From NCBI RefSeq assembly GCF_014696135.1, contig NZ_JACJPP010000002.1, positions 1 through 64,000 of the forward strand: 64,000 nt of DNA. Direction: 5' to 3'. Position 1 is the stretch's first letter. Each line of letters starts with the position of its first letter. The translations under genes and the position numbers were made by a program. The notes beneath the pieces are model-generated. The model ran no database searches, was not told where the DNA came from, and worked only from the letters and a program-made list of their open reading frames with translations. Of this stretch, positions 1 to 12,471 are shown one piece after another. This stretch comes from Nodosilinea sp. FACHB-141. Lineage in GTDB: Bacteria > Cyanobacteriota > Cyanobacteriia > Phormidesmidales > Phormidesmidaceae.

Positions 1-20
1 CCTGCAACTCTCCCACCCCA

Positions 21-50
21 AAAGAAAAACCCCCTGATTCATCAGGGGGC
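21..50 (-). terminator. Rho-independent terminator, minus strand
   Basis: Positions 30-49 form a hairpin with an 8-9 bp GC-rich stem (CCCCCTGA/TCAGGGGG). Read on the minus strand it is followed by a T-rich tract (complement of the A-rich run at 20-29). It lies about 140 bp past the stop codon of the prolyl oligopeptidase gene and probably ends that transcript. Confidence 0.7.
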
Positions 51-191
51 ATAACCTTGTGTCACCCATGGGGGCACAACCTTACAGCGCGTGACACACT
101 GCAATGCCCCTACGCAAATCCTGGCGATACGCCAAAAACCCCTATACCTCGGCATTTAGCAAATGGCTTCGCCCTGCCGAATTGGGAATAG

Positions 192-2312
192 CTACATCCC
201 CAAATTCGCCGCCAAAAACGCCCACTTATCTGACACTTCTTCGATCACCTTCGCCGTCGGCTTACCCGCCCCGTGCCCCGCCTTCGTCTCAATGCGAATC
301 AGCACCGGAGCCTCGCCCCCGTGGGCCGCTTGCAGCGCTGCCGCAAACTTAAAGCTGTGGGCCGGCACCACGCGATCGTCGTGGTCGGCAGTAGAAATCA
401 GCGTCGCCGGGTAGGCCGTCCCCGGCTCCAAATTGTGCAGCGGTGAATAGCCGTAGAGCACCTTAAACTCGTCTTCGTTCTGGGGCGAGCCATAGTCCGA
501 CTCCCAAGCCCAGCCAATGGTGAACTGGTTAAACCGCAGCATATCCATCACCCCCACCGCAGGCAGCGCTGCCGCAAACAGGTCGGGCCGCTGGGTCATG
601 CAGGCCCCCACCAGCAGGCCGCCGTTGCTGCCACCTGCGATCGCCAGCTTTTCCGCCGACGTATAGCCCTCAGCGATCAACCACTCCGCCGCCGCAATAA
701 AGTCATCAAACACGTTCTGCTTATTCAGCTTCGTGCCCGCCAGGTGCCACTCTTCGCCATACTCGCCGCCGCCGCGCAGGTTCGGCATCGCATAGACGCC
801 GCCCATCTCCATCCACACCAGGTTGCTCACCGAAAACGACGGCGTCAGCGAAATGCTAAAGCCCCCATAGCCATAGAGCAGTGTCGGGTTCTGCCCATTC
901 AGCTCAATTCCTTTCTTGTGGGTGATGAACATCGGTACGCGCGTACCGTCTTTGCTGGTGTAAAACACCTGGGTGGTGGTGTAGGCACTCGGGTCAAAAT
1001 CCACCTCGGGCTGGCGGTAGAGGGTGCTCTCCCCTGTCACCATGTCGTAGCGATAGATCGTGGGCGGTACCGTAAAGCTGGTAAAGCTGTAGAAGGTTTC
1101 GATATCTTCCCGCTTGCCGTCAAAGCCACCAGCGCTACCAATCCCCGGCAGCTCTACCTCCCGCACCAGCTCCCCGGTCAGCGAGAAGATGCGAATTGTG
1201 GTGTAAGCATCCTTTAGATAATCCGCCACAAACTGGTGGTTGAGAATGCCAACGCCCTCTAAGGTGTTGTCGCTTTCGGGAATGATCTCTTGCCAGTGCG
1301 ATCGCTCCGGCTGGGCAATATCGATCGCAATCAGCCGCCCCTTCGGCGCATCTAAATCAGTGCGAAACCAAAATAGCGTGCCGTCGTTATCCACAAAGCT
1401 GTAGCTGGCCTCAAACTCCGAAATCAGCTCTACCACAGGGCTTTCCGGGTTGCTCAGGTCTTTGTAAAACACCAGGTTGTTGGGGTCAGTCCCCTTCCAC
1501 ACCGAGATGATTAAATAGCGCCCGTCCTCGGTGACGCCGCCGCCAAAACCCCACTCTTTTTGGTCGGGGCGCTCGTACACCAGCACATCCTCACTTTGGG
1601 GCGTGCCCAGGCGATGGTAGTAGAGCTTCTGGTAATAGTTGATTGCCTCTAGCTTGCTCGCCTCATCTGGCTCGTCGTAGCGACTATAAAAAAAGCCCTG
1701 GTGGTCGTGGCTCCACGACGCACCCGAGAACTTCACCCACTTCAGCAAGTCGTCGGTGTCTTCACCGGTTTCAATATCGCGCACGCGCCACTCGATCCAG
1801 TCTGACCCCGCGCTCGACAGACCATAGGCCATGTATGCCCCGTTCTCACTCACCTCCATGCCGCTGAGCGAAACCGTGCCGTCTTCTGACAACGTGTTGG
1901 GGTCAAGCAGCATGCGGGGCTCGGCCTCTAGGCTAGGCAGGGTGTAGAGTACGCTCTGGTTTTGCAAGCCGTCGTTTTTGAAGTAAAAATATCGCCCGCC
2001 TCGCTTGAAAGGAGTGCTGTAGCGCTCATAGTTCCAGATTTGGGTGAGGCGATCGTTAATTTCCCCACGCCTCGACAGCGTTTGTAGATAGCCCTCAGTA
2101 ACCGCATTCTGGGCCTCAATCCATTCCTGGCTGGCAGGAGATTGCGGGTCTTCAAGCCAGCGGTATGGATCAGGTACCGCCACACCGTGGTAGGTATCGA
2201 CCTGGTCGTGCTGGGGGCTGGGGGGGTAAGTGAGGGAGTTGGCAATCATAGGGGCTTGAGATAGACCAAGGGCTAGTAGTAACCCTAACAAGAACCGTAG
2301 AGAATCGCGCAC
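192..2312 (-). CDS. Prolyl oligopeptidase family serine peptidase (S9A)
   Basis: A 706-residue serine peptidase that cleaves short peptides after proline, a full-length match to the S9A family. The N-terminal region around PYRWLED and the seven-bladed beta-propeller occupy roughly residues 30-430. The alpha/beta-hydrolase domain follows, with the nucleophile in GGSNGG (Ser about 562), the Asp in HDDRV and the His in AGHGAG. The start is a GTG preceded by AAGGG at good spacing. The first 25 residues are a hydrophobic leader, so the enzyme may be exported to the periplasm, which differs from the usual cytosolic POPs. The gene stands alone and is divergent from ligA across about 220 bp. The family call is firm and the location is inference. 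Confidence 0.93.
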   Translation of the reverse strand: MRDSLRFLLGLLLALGLSQAPMIANSLTYPPSPQHDQVDTYHGVAVPDPYRWLEDPQSPASQEWIEAQNAVTEGYLQTLSRRGEINDRLTQIWNYERYSTPFKRGGRYFYFKNDGLQNQSVLYTLPSLEAEPRMLLDPNTLSEDGTVSLSGMEVSENGAYMAYGLSSAGSDWIEWRVRDIETGEDTDDLLKWVKFSGASWSHDHQGFFYSRYDEPDEASKLEAINYYQKLYYHRLGTPQSEDVLVYERPDQKEWGFGGGVTEDGRYLIISVWKGTDPNNLVFYKDLSNPESPVVELISEFEASYSFVDNDGTLFWFRTDLDAPKGRLIAIDIAQPERSHWQEIIPESDNTLEGVGILNHQFVADYLKDAYTTIRIFSLTGELVREVELPGIGSAGGFDGKREDIETFYSFTSFTVPPTIYRYDMVTGESTLYRQPEVDFDPSAYTTTQVFYTSKDGTRVPMFITHKKGIELNGQNPTLLYGYGGFSISLTPSFSVSNLVWMEMGGVYAMPNLRGGGEYGEEWHLAGTKLNKQNVFDDFIAAAEWLIAEGYTSAEKLAIAGGSNGGLLVGACMTQRPDLFAAALPAVGVMDMLRFNQFTIGWAWESDYGSPQNEDEFKVLYGYSPLHNLEPGTAYPATLISTADHDDRVVPAHSFKFAAALQAAHGGEAPVLIRIETKAGHGAGKPTAKVIEEVSDKWAFLAANLGM

Positions 2313-2472
2313 GTAATCATGCCCTTCGTTAATTCAGGAATCCATGCCTAGGGTGGGCTATTTGCCTAGTTTTTTATAGCAGTGTTCGAATAGCTGCTAA
2401 AAACTTCTAAATTTATGGTCACAAGGCTTTGGAACCTATACATATTCTCTATTGACGAATGGCGGAAACTGA

Positions 2473-4641
<2,169 letters not shown>

Positions 4642-4965
4642 TACTCGCCAAGCTAGTTGTGATTAGCCCTGGGAACCTAGAACTCAGGATCTCAGGCTTA
4701 AGACAAACCGTGAACCATACACCTTAAACCCCAAACCACTACCAACCCATCACTACTGACTCGACAATCTACTCAAATTAGTAATCTAATTTTCGCCTCT
4801 AGGGCGGGGCAGCGCTAGCATAGAAAAATCCATCCCTCTCTATAGAAAATTGGCCACCTAATAGGGGCGATAATAGTATCTGAGTGATACAAAATGAAGT
4901 AATCCCCTGATTTGCAGCCTTAGGGCTTGAGCCGAGAATATCGGTGATGCCATGCCACAGAGCCG
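4642..4965. other. Intergenic region, no gene seen
   Basis: About 450 bases separate ligA from the start I favour for the EAL gene. I see no coding frame, tRNA or clear terminator. The part around 4670-4740 is rich in short CCTTAAACC-like runs. Confidence 0.4.
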
Positions 4966-5088
4966 TTGTTAACCAAATATCCGTACTTATGCTCTTGGCC
5001 TGGCCAAATTATCGGGTTACGTCTAGAACCATCTGAAACTGAAATCGTCTTAAGTACTGCTGCGGAATACTGTTTGGAGTACCGCTCA

Positions 5089-6351
5089 ATGGTTGGACAA
5101 CTGGGTCCGGACCCGATAGCTAACAAGCTATCGTTGCTCCCTTACGTCTTTTTGTCGGCATCTAGTGCTGAGGGAGAATCGATCGATGAGGTCGTGCTCG
5201 ATGCTCTATGCGCCATTCGCCTCTACCTCGATATGGAGGTGGCGTTCATTGCTGAATTTTCGGGTGGTAGACGCCGATTTCGCTATGTCGATTCATCTTT
5301 AGAGCATCCACCAATCGCCGTGGGTGACTCAAACCCGCTCGAAGAGAGCTATTGCCAACGCGTTGTCGATGGTCGGCTGCCAGAGCTGATTCAAGATGCC
5401 TCAGCAATCCCGGCGGCGCTAGAACTACCGGTCACTATGGACCTGCCGGTGGGAGCCCACCTCAGCGTGCCCATCCGCTTGGGAAACGGGCAGCTCTACG
5501 GAACATTCTGCTGCTTCAGCACTCGGCCCGACTTTACCCTGGGCAATCGCGACCTGTCCATCATGCGCGTGTTTGCCAATTTTGCTTCCCGCCAAATTGG
5601 CCGAGAGCTAGCCACCCAGCGCCAGTACCGAGAGATGCGCCAGCGCATTGTCTCAGTGCTAGAGTCTGAAGCGTTTACCATCGTCTACCAGCCGATTGTT
5701 CACCTAGGAGACAACAGAATCATCGGCTTCGAGGCGCTGACCCGGTTTTGGTCTAGGCCCATTCGCACCCCTGATGTGTGGTTTAACGAGGCGGCTGACG
5801 TGGGCCTCAGCGAAGAGTTGGAGATGGCGGCGATCGCTAAGGCCCTCACGGGCTTCGACCAACTCCCCGACGATATCTATTTGTCTATCAACGTCTCGCC
5901 TGACAACATCTTGAATGGCGCTATCCATCGAGCCCTCCACAATGCGCCGCTCGATCGCATTGTGCTGGAGGTCACTGAGCATGTGCCCATTCCCGACTAT
6001 TCCCAGTTCGGCCAAGCCCTAGCACCCCTGCGCGATCGCGGCATTCGCCTCGCCGTCGACGATGCTGGCTCGGGCTACGCGAGTTTCCTGCACATTCTTA
6101 AGCTCAAGCCAGAAATCATCAAGCTCGACATCGGACTCATTCGCGATATTGATACCGACCTTAACCGCCGCGCCTTAACCGCTGCGCTAGTCGGGTTCGC
6201 CCAAGAAAGCGGCAGCCAACTCGTCGCCGAAGGGGTAGAGACAGCCCCAGAGTGCACCGCTCTAAAGCAGCTTTGCGTCAACAAAGCGCAGGGATATTTG
6301 CTCGGGCATCCCCTACCGATTGGCGAAACCGCAGCGCTGTTCCAGGGCTAA
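5089..6351 (+). CDS. GAF-EAL cyclic-di-GMP phosphodiesterase
   Basis: A cytosolic two-domain protein of about 420 residues that should hydrolyse c-di-GMP to pGpG. An N-terminal GAF-like sensory domain (about 15-180) precedes an EAL domain (about 185-420). The catalytic signature is complete: EALTR, an Asn in SINVSP, the Glu in LEVTE, DDAGSGY (usual form DDFGTG), the Lys in KLDIG, and the Glu in AEGVE. Catalysis is therefore expected, although this rests on motif reading only. The frame extends 41 codons upstream to a TTG at 4966. The ATG at 5089 has a GGAG ten bases before it and starts where GAF homology begins, so I use it. With the proteins at 32526, 39980 and 44258 it belongs to the c-di-GMP toolkit of this window. 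Confidence 0.85.
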   Translation: MVGQLGPDPIANKLSLLPYVFLSASSAEGESIDEVVLDALCAIRLYLDMEVAFIAEFSGGRRRFRYVDSSLEHPPIAVGDSNPLEESYCQRVVDGRLPELIQDASAIPAALELPVTMDLPVGAHLSVPIRLGNGQLYGTFCCFSTRPDFTLGNRDLSIMRVFANFASRQIGRELATQRQYREMRQRIVSVLESEAFTIVYQPIVHLGDNRIIGFEALTRFWSRPIRTPDVWFNEAADVGLSEELEMAAIAKALTGFDQLPDDIYLSINVSPDNILNGAIHRALHNAPLDRIVLEVTEHVPIPDYSQFGQALAPLRDRGIRLAVDDAGSGYASFLHILKLKPEIIKLDIGLIRDIDTDLNRRALTAALVGFAQESGSQLVAEGVETAPECTALKQLCVNKAQGYLLGHPLPIGETAALFQG

Positions 6352-6382
6352 GGCTAAGCGGTTTTGAAATTGCCTCTCCACT

Positions 6383-6419
6383 ACTCAAAGTCCCCCAGAA
6401 TTGGGGGATTTAGGGGGCC
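6383..6419 (+). repeat. Direct repeat copy 1 flanking the DUF559 gene
   Basis: A 37 bp core, identical at 36 positions to the copy at 6912. It contains the hairpin TCCCCCA-GAAT-TGGGGGA (6391-6408). Weaker similarity extends about 20 bp upstream and 45 bp downstream of the core in both copies. Confidence 0.85.
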
Positions 6420-6473
6420 GACAGCTCTGGGCAAGCCCCCAGAAACCCTTGTAACTCGCTGTGGTTTGGCTTC

Positions 6474-6866
6474 CTAACCCCTCAATCCTGAAGAGGACCG
6501 GGATTCTGCAACTTGAGCAATGCGATCGAGAACAACGGCTAGATTGTTCACGACCTCTGCGTTTGAGAATCGTAAAACGCAATAACCGAAATCTTGAAGA
6601 TGCTCTGTCCGAGCTTTGTCGTAGGCTTCTTGCTGGTTATGAACGCTACCATCAACTTCAATAACCAATTTGCAGGATGGGCAGTAAAAGTCAACAATGA
6701 ATCGTCCCACAGGATGCTGACATCGAAACCTAAGTCCGTTCAGTTGCCGTCCTCGCAATGCTTTCCACAGTCTTGTCTCAGCAGGGGTAAGGTTTTGCCT
6801 TAACTCTCGGGCCGCCTGCTCAATTGACCGGGTAGTACCACGAATCCTTGGAAAGTCCTTGGCCAT
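6474..6866 (-). CDS. DUF559 endonuclease-like protein
   Basis: 130 residues matching the DUF559 family, which has the PD-(D/E)XK fold seen in very-short-patch repair nucleases. The likely metal-binding core is visible as VDFYC followed by the E-x-D of VIEVDG and a His two residues later (about residues 54-72). The N-terminal motif NLTPAETRLWKALR is typical. The gene stands alone on the minus strand between two copies of a 37 bp direct repeat in the same orientation, an arrangement that suggests a small mobile or repeat-associated unit. The substrate is unknown and I do not infer one. Family call firm, function unproven. Confidence 0.85.
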   Translation of the reverse strand: MAKDFPRIRGTTRSIEQAARELRQNLTPAETRLWKALRGRQLNGLRFRCQHPVGRFIVDFYCPSCKLVIEVDGSVHNQQEAYDKARTEHLQDFGYCVLRFSNAEVVNNLAVVLDRIAQVAESRSSSGLRG

Positions 6867-6911
6867 TGATGGATGTTGATAGAATTTCCTCTATTAAAAT
6901 TGCCCAGCGCC

Positions 6912-6948
6912 ACTCAAAGTCCCCCAGAATTGGGGGATTTAGGGAGCC
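6912..6948 (+). repeat. Direct repeat copy 2 flanking the DUF559 gene
   Basis: Same orientation and same internal hairpin as the copy at 6383 with one mismatch in 37 bp. A third partial motif with a C run followed by AGAATTGGAGG lies at about 7003-7026. Confidence 0.85.
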
Positions 6949-7150
6949 AGATAGCTTTTAGCAGACCACCAAGACTCTCTTGTAACCTGCTAAAATTTTG
7001 CCCCCCTGCCCCCCAGAATTGGAGGTTCTGACAGACCCTACCGATCTCACCCGCCGAGACAGCGTGTATTCTAGAGTGTCAGTCTGACCCGAGACACCCG
7101 CCCGTACCCAGGCAGTTACCCCCCAGGCAGTTACCTAAGGAGACAACGCT

Positions 7151-9058
<1,908 letters not shown>

Positions 9059-9245
9059 GGGTTTTGCGCAAATATTGAGCAGGCAACTAGCCTCAGTCGT
9101 TTGCTGGCGCGCTAGGGGCTGTCTTGGTGCGCCGCTGGGTTCCCTGACCGATGAATTCTAAGACCGCCAGGCTATCTTGGAGAAGCCTACGCTATATATA
9201 TGAATAGCCTGAAGCAAGCTTAGCGCTAGATGCCCCTCTAGCTAA

Positions 9246-10208
9246 ATGATGCCGAAAGACCTGTCATACTACGCCAAAAAGTTTGCGAAGCTGAACGTCA
9301 ACAAACATAGAGAGCGAGGGGCGGCTCCTCATGAGCCTGTGCTCTTGATTTCAGTCATTGAATTAATTGATCAGGGCAAGATTCGACTGAATCAGGTACC
9401 GCTGTCACCAGAGCTAATCTCGACGTTTCTGAAGTATTGGCGCAGCCTAGTAAGAACGGATCACCGCTCTGATATCTCACTACCATTTGTGCATTTGACG
9501 GGGGATGAGTTTTGGCACCTAACGTTTTACCCTGAGAGCGAAACGGCAACACCGACGGGGTTGGGCCGCAAGGGCGTTACGGCTGTTAGACGCATTGTTC
9601 AATACGCGTCTTTTGATCCTGAGCTATCTGTCATCTTGCAGGACCCAGGACAGCGAGTAATCTTGCTGCGGGTGCTGATTGATAGCTGGTTTTCAGGGCG
9701 ATCAAATGAGATTGAGCAGCTGTCACTAATCGATGAGTTTGAGTTGGTGAAAACCCAGCTTTTGCGAGAAGGCGGGGCAACTTACAACGTTGAGGATTTG
9801 AAGAATGAGGAGAATATCGTTGTCAGGAATGGGGCGTTTCGCAAGATTGTGGTGTCGCTTTACGACCAGCGCTGCGCATTTTGTGGGTTAAGGATTATCA
9901 GCGCTGATGGGCAAGATATTGTAGATGGTGCCCACATCAAGCCGTTTTCTGAGTTTAGGGATGATCGCTTTGTAAATGGGCTGGCGCTCTGCAAGAACCA
10001 TCATTGGGCGTTTGACCATGGCTGGTTTGGGGTGGATGACGACTACCGAATTGTGATTCCGCAGGAGCGGTTTATGGAGGAGCCAGCGGTGGAGAGTCGG
10101 GAGATGGTGGCATTTAGGGGTGAGGCGATCCGCTTGCCGGAAGAGCGAGAGTTCATGTCCAGTTTAGAGGGTTTGAGGTGGCATCGGGAAAGGTGGAGGA
10201 TGGAATAA
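9246..10208 (+). CDS. HNH endonuclease, probably phosphorothioate-DNA-dependent restriction enzyme
   Basis: 320 residues. The C-terminal half is an HNH nuclease: C210-x2-C213, H230 in DGAHIKP, N244, C249 and H252/H253 in CKNHH, consistent with a beta-beta-alpha-metal site braced by zinc. The N-terminal 170 residues (HEPVLLISVIELI, LSPELISTF, LPFVHLTGDEFWHL) resemble the sulphur-binding domain of ScoMcrA-type enzymes that cut phosphorothioate-modified DNA. That architecture is known as a type IV restriction enzyme directed at Dnd-modified DNA. No dnd or ssp modification gene is in the window, which fits an enzyme that attacks foreign modified DNA. The nuclease is clear. The sulphur-binding assignment is from memory of the family. 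The gene opens the accessory region. Confidence 0.75.
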   Translation: MMPKDLSYYAKKFAKLNVNKHRERGAAPHEPVLLISVIELIDQGKIRLNQVPLSPELISTFLKYWRSLVRTDHRSDISLPFVHLTGDEFWHLTFYPESETATPTGLGRKGVTAVRRIVQYASFDPELSVILQDPGQRVILLRVLIDSWFSGRSNEIEQLSLIDEFELVKTQLLREGGATYNVEDLKNEENIVVRNGAFRKIVVSLYDQRCAFCGLRIISADGQDIVDGAHIKPFSEFRDDRFVNGLALCKNHHWAFDHGWFGVDDDYRIVIPQERFMEEPAVESREMVAFRGEAIRLPEEREFMSSLEGLRWHRERWRME

Positions 10209-10250
10209 CCAATTTGTCAAAAGGAAGTAGCCCACATTACAAGGGACATC

Positions 10251-10554
10251 ATGGTACTGCAGGCAGCGCCACTGGATGAGCGGGTAAAAACCCAACGAAA
10301 CAGCATTTTGAATATTGCTGAGCGTTATGGTGCTTATGATATGTGGGTGTTTGGGTCAGTTGCCCGCGGTGAGAGCCACCAAACCAATGATGTTGATTTT
10401 TTATGGAGATGCCGCCAAGGCACAGCCTGTTAGATCGCATTTCCCTAAAGCAAGATTTGGAAGTTTGCTAGGATGCCGGGTGGATGTGGCAACTCTTAGG
10501 ACACTGCATGAGTGCGTTAATGACAAAATCTTGCAGGATGCCAAGCCACTATAA
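10251..10554 (+). pseudogene. MNT-type nucleotidyltransferase, two frameshifts
   Basis: The first frame gives an N-terminal MNT (minimal nucleotidyltransferase) domain with GSVARGE and the metal-binding DVDF. After DVDFL (about 10403) the homologous continuation (MPPRHSLLDRISLKQDLE) is in another frame. From about 10465 it moves to a third frame (LLGCRVDVATLRTLHE, ending KILQDAKPL). Each change is explained by loss of one base, near 10404 and near 10465. Stitched together the protein would be about 100 residues, the usual size of an MntA-like antitoxin. No HEPN partner is visible downstream. Either the gene is dead or both single-base gaps are sequencing errors. The first follows a run of six T. 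Confidence 0.75.
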
Positions 10555-10735
10555 ATGGGGATAGACTTTACCTGAATAATTTAGAGTAGGCTAGCGGGAA
10601 GCGTTGAGGGAGCAGGGGGGATGCACTCGTTAGAAGTTTATATGCTGCTGCGGCTAGCCAGGTCAGTATGCGAGAGAAAGTAGCACTTAGGAGCGAATCG
10701 ATCAGACCATTTAAACATAAGTATTTTGGATCACC

Positions 10736-11368
10736 ATGAGTCAATCTAAGCTTTTCAATATAAGTAACGCCCTAGCATTAGCAATTGGCTTGTTTGTTGA
10801 CCTTATAGCTATCCATGAGTTGCTCAACAAAACCAACACAATTGAGGCTGACGGAAATTTAGGCTTATCAGCCATTTTCTTCGTTAGCTCAGTATATCTT
10901 TTGATTTTTGCTGGAATAGGGACTAGAAGATTCTTTCACAGTCGAGCAGAATCGTCATCATCGAAATTCTTGAGTCAAAAAGCTTTCAATGAGATTGAAA
11001 AAGTAACATCACTCACTCAATATCTTCTAGCAATTCCTTGCGGGATTCTTTTTGCAATAATTCTTCCTTGGGATGAGATACTAGGTTTTTGGCTTTATGA
11101 ACATCCTCTAGGTTCTTTTTTTTGGAGTGCTAGCGATGCTTTTATTCAATTTTTCCTTTTGCTTCTCTTCTTATATGTCATCGTGGAAATATCCAGGTAT
11201 TCCTCTAGAACTTTTTATTTGTCGTTGACACCCAGTTACCGGGTTAGAGTTCCTAAGAAAAATTTGGACTTAAGTCCAGCTACCGTAATGCTAGAGAGAC
11301 AACAGAGGAAGAAGGATTCCCAATTACGAAGTTGGGAAGCGCAAGAAGACGATAATTTGAATACATAA
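10736..11368 (+). CDS. Unrecognised AT-rich membrane protein
   Basis: 210 residues that I cannot place in a family. About four hydrophobic segments (residues 8-28, 46-65, 97-117 and 131-152) suggest an inner-membrane protein. A basic C-terminal tail (SYRVRVPKKN onward) is probably cytosolic. Its DNA is clearly richer in A and T than the flanking genes and almost lacks HIP1 sites, a sign of recent transfer. It lies between a dead nucleotidyltransferase and a dead toxin-antitoxin locus. Confidence 0.55.
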   Translation: MSQSKLFNISNALALAIGLFVDLIAIHELLNKTNTIEADGNLGLSAIFFVSSVYLLIFAGIGTRRFFHSRAESSSSKFLSQKAFNEIEKVTSLTQYLLAIPCGILFAIILPWDEILGFWLYEHPLGSFFWSASDAFIQFFLLLLFLYVIVEISRYSSRTFYLSLTPSYRVRVPKKNLDLSPATVMLERQQRKKDSQLRSWEAQEDDNLNT

Positions 11369-11454
11369 CTGAAAGTACAGCCTTAAGATAAGTATGTGAA
11401 CACTGCTTACCACCCAATCTGTTCGCTGATACAAATGGTATGGTGGCACTATCT

Positions 11455-11864
11455 CTAACCAGAAGCTAGCAGATCCTCATAGGTTATAAAGTCCCTGAGC
11501 AGCAGGATATCAACGGTTTGAAACTTGCCGAGCGTCAGCAGATCTTTATCACCCGTGATGATGCAGGCTGCATTGCTAGCGATCGCAGTTCCCAGAATTT
11601 GGTCATCATCAGAATCTCGGCAAACACCACGGCTAACACAGCAGGCTCAACCACCTGCATCCTAGAGCGCAGGAGATCTTCCACCGTCTGGGCATCTTCA
11701 GCAGAGTATTTGAACTTCTGAGTCAGTTTCTCCCGCAGTTCCTGAAAGATAAATTCCGAGATAGTAACAGTGTGAGTCCTCAGACAATGCTCGACTAGAG
11801 TGTGGTAAAAACCTTGAGCAATAAATGCGGCAATTAGAACGTTGGTATTCAATACCAGGTTCAT
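11455..11864 (-). pseudogene. PIN-domain toxin (VapC-like), frameshifted and mutated
   Basis: Starts as a PIN-family ribonuclease toxin. The first catalytic acid, normally Asp in LDTNVL, is Asn here (LNTNVL, codon AAT). After about residue 80 the frame is lost. The other frame restores the family C-terminus (CRDSDDDQILGTAIA, then CIITGDKDLLTLG and FQTVDIL) and ends at a TAG at 11455-11457. The intact-looking first frame stops early at 11535. The ATG overlaps the reconstructed antitoxin stop by four bases (ATGA). A missing catalytic residue plus a frameshift argue for true decay rather than a sequencing error. Confidence 0.8.
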
Positions 11865-12074
11865 GACACCATCTCAAAGATGTCATCATCTGTATAGTCC
11901 AGCCTGCATTTTTTGCAAGAGCTGTTCGCGCAGCGACCTGAACTGATGCACAAACACAAACTCTTGCAATGCCCTTTGTAGCACCCCCTTGGGAGACAAG
12001 CCCTCAGTCTGGGGCAGGCGATTTACAGCAGCCCTGAGTTCTAGCGTAAAAGGAATTGTAAGAGTATCTTCCAT
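11861..12074 (-). pseudogene. Antitoxin of the PIN toxin, frameshifted near its end
   Basis: The ATG at 12074 opens MEDTLTIPFT, followed by a ribbon-helix-helix-like stretch (ELRAAVNRLPQTEGLSPKGV) and the conserved FVHQFRSLREQL. The frame ends at about 11886 with AGLYR. Shifting frame by one base recovers the usual antitoxin ending YTDDDIFEMVS, whose TGA overlaps the toxin ATG (11864-11861). I infer that antitoxin and toxin once formed a translationally coupled pair. The open frame reaches further upstream to 12155, but homology begins at 12074. Confidence 0.7.
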
Positions 12075-12132
12075 CGCTCTAGACCCACTAAAACTACACA
12101 CACGATAGCAGTCAACAACGGCAGCATCTACC

Positions 12133-12369
12133 CTACAGGTCTTTGATTTCTTCACCTAAGTAGCGCTCTACGAAAGCTTTTGCTGCTAAAGGATGCAGCG
12201 TTTTCAAGGCTCTAACGATATCTACAATCGTTTCACCCGACGGGTCACTCTTCTCATTTGCCCATCGGTACACGCTGTTACGTTCAATATCGAGAGCCGC
12301 CGCAAGGCTGTATTGGCTCACCTCAAACTCCTCAAGCACTTGCCTGAGCACATGTCCTGCTTTTCCCAT
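12133..12369 (-). CDS. XRE-family helix-turn-helix protein
   Basis: A 78-residue DNA-binding protein. Residues 8-60 form the HTH: VLRQVLEEFEVSQYSLAAAL with the recognition helix around DIERNSVYRWANEK. The C-terminal AFVERYLGEEI is probably a short helix. It is intact and lies 58 bp upstream of the decayed antitoxin on the same strand, so it may have regulated that locus. It is divergent from the gene at 12472, with a pair of CAAC-N6-GTTG dyads between them that could be its operator. Confidence 0.8.
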   Translation of the reverse strand: MGKAGHVLRQVLEEFEVSQYSLAAALDIERNSVYRWANEKSDPSGETIVDIVRALKTLHPLAAKAFVERYLGEEIKDL

Positions 12370-12404
12370 GCCTTCATGGTGTCAGACCAGCACAAGCGAG
12401 TAAA

Positions 12405-12438
12405 CAACTGATCTGTTGACGGCAACCAACTTGTTGAC
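12405..12438. promoter_or_regulatory. Candidate operator: two CAAC-N6-GTTGAC dyads
   Basis: CAACTGATCTGTTGAC (12405-12420) and CAACCAACTTGTTGAC (12423-12438) are two copies of one dyad, spaced 18 bp apart. A third TGTTGAC half-site follows at 12460-12466. They lie in the divergent gap between the XRE gene and the gene at 12472, where an HTH autoregulator would bind. No binding evidence; inference. Confidence 0.45.
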
Positions 12439-12471
12439 TATGATGCTAGTCATCGTTTCTGTTGACACACT

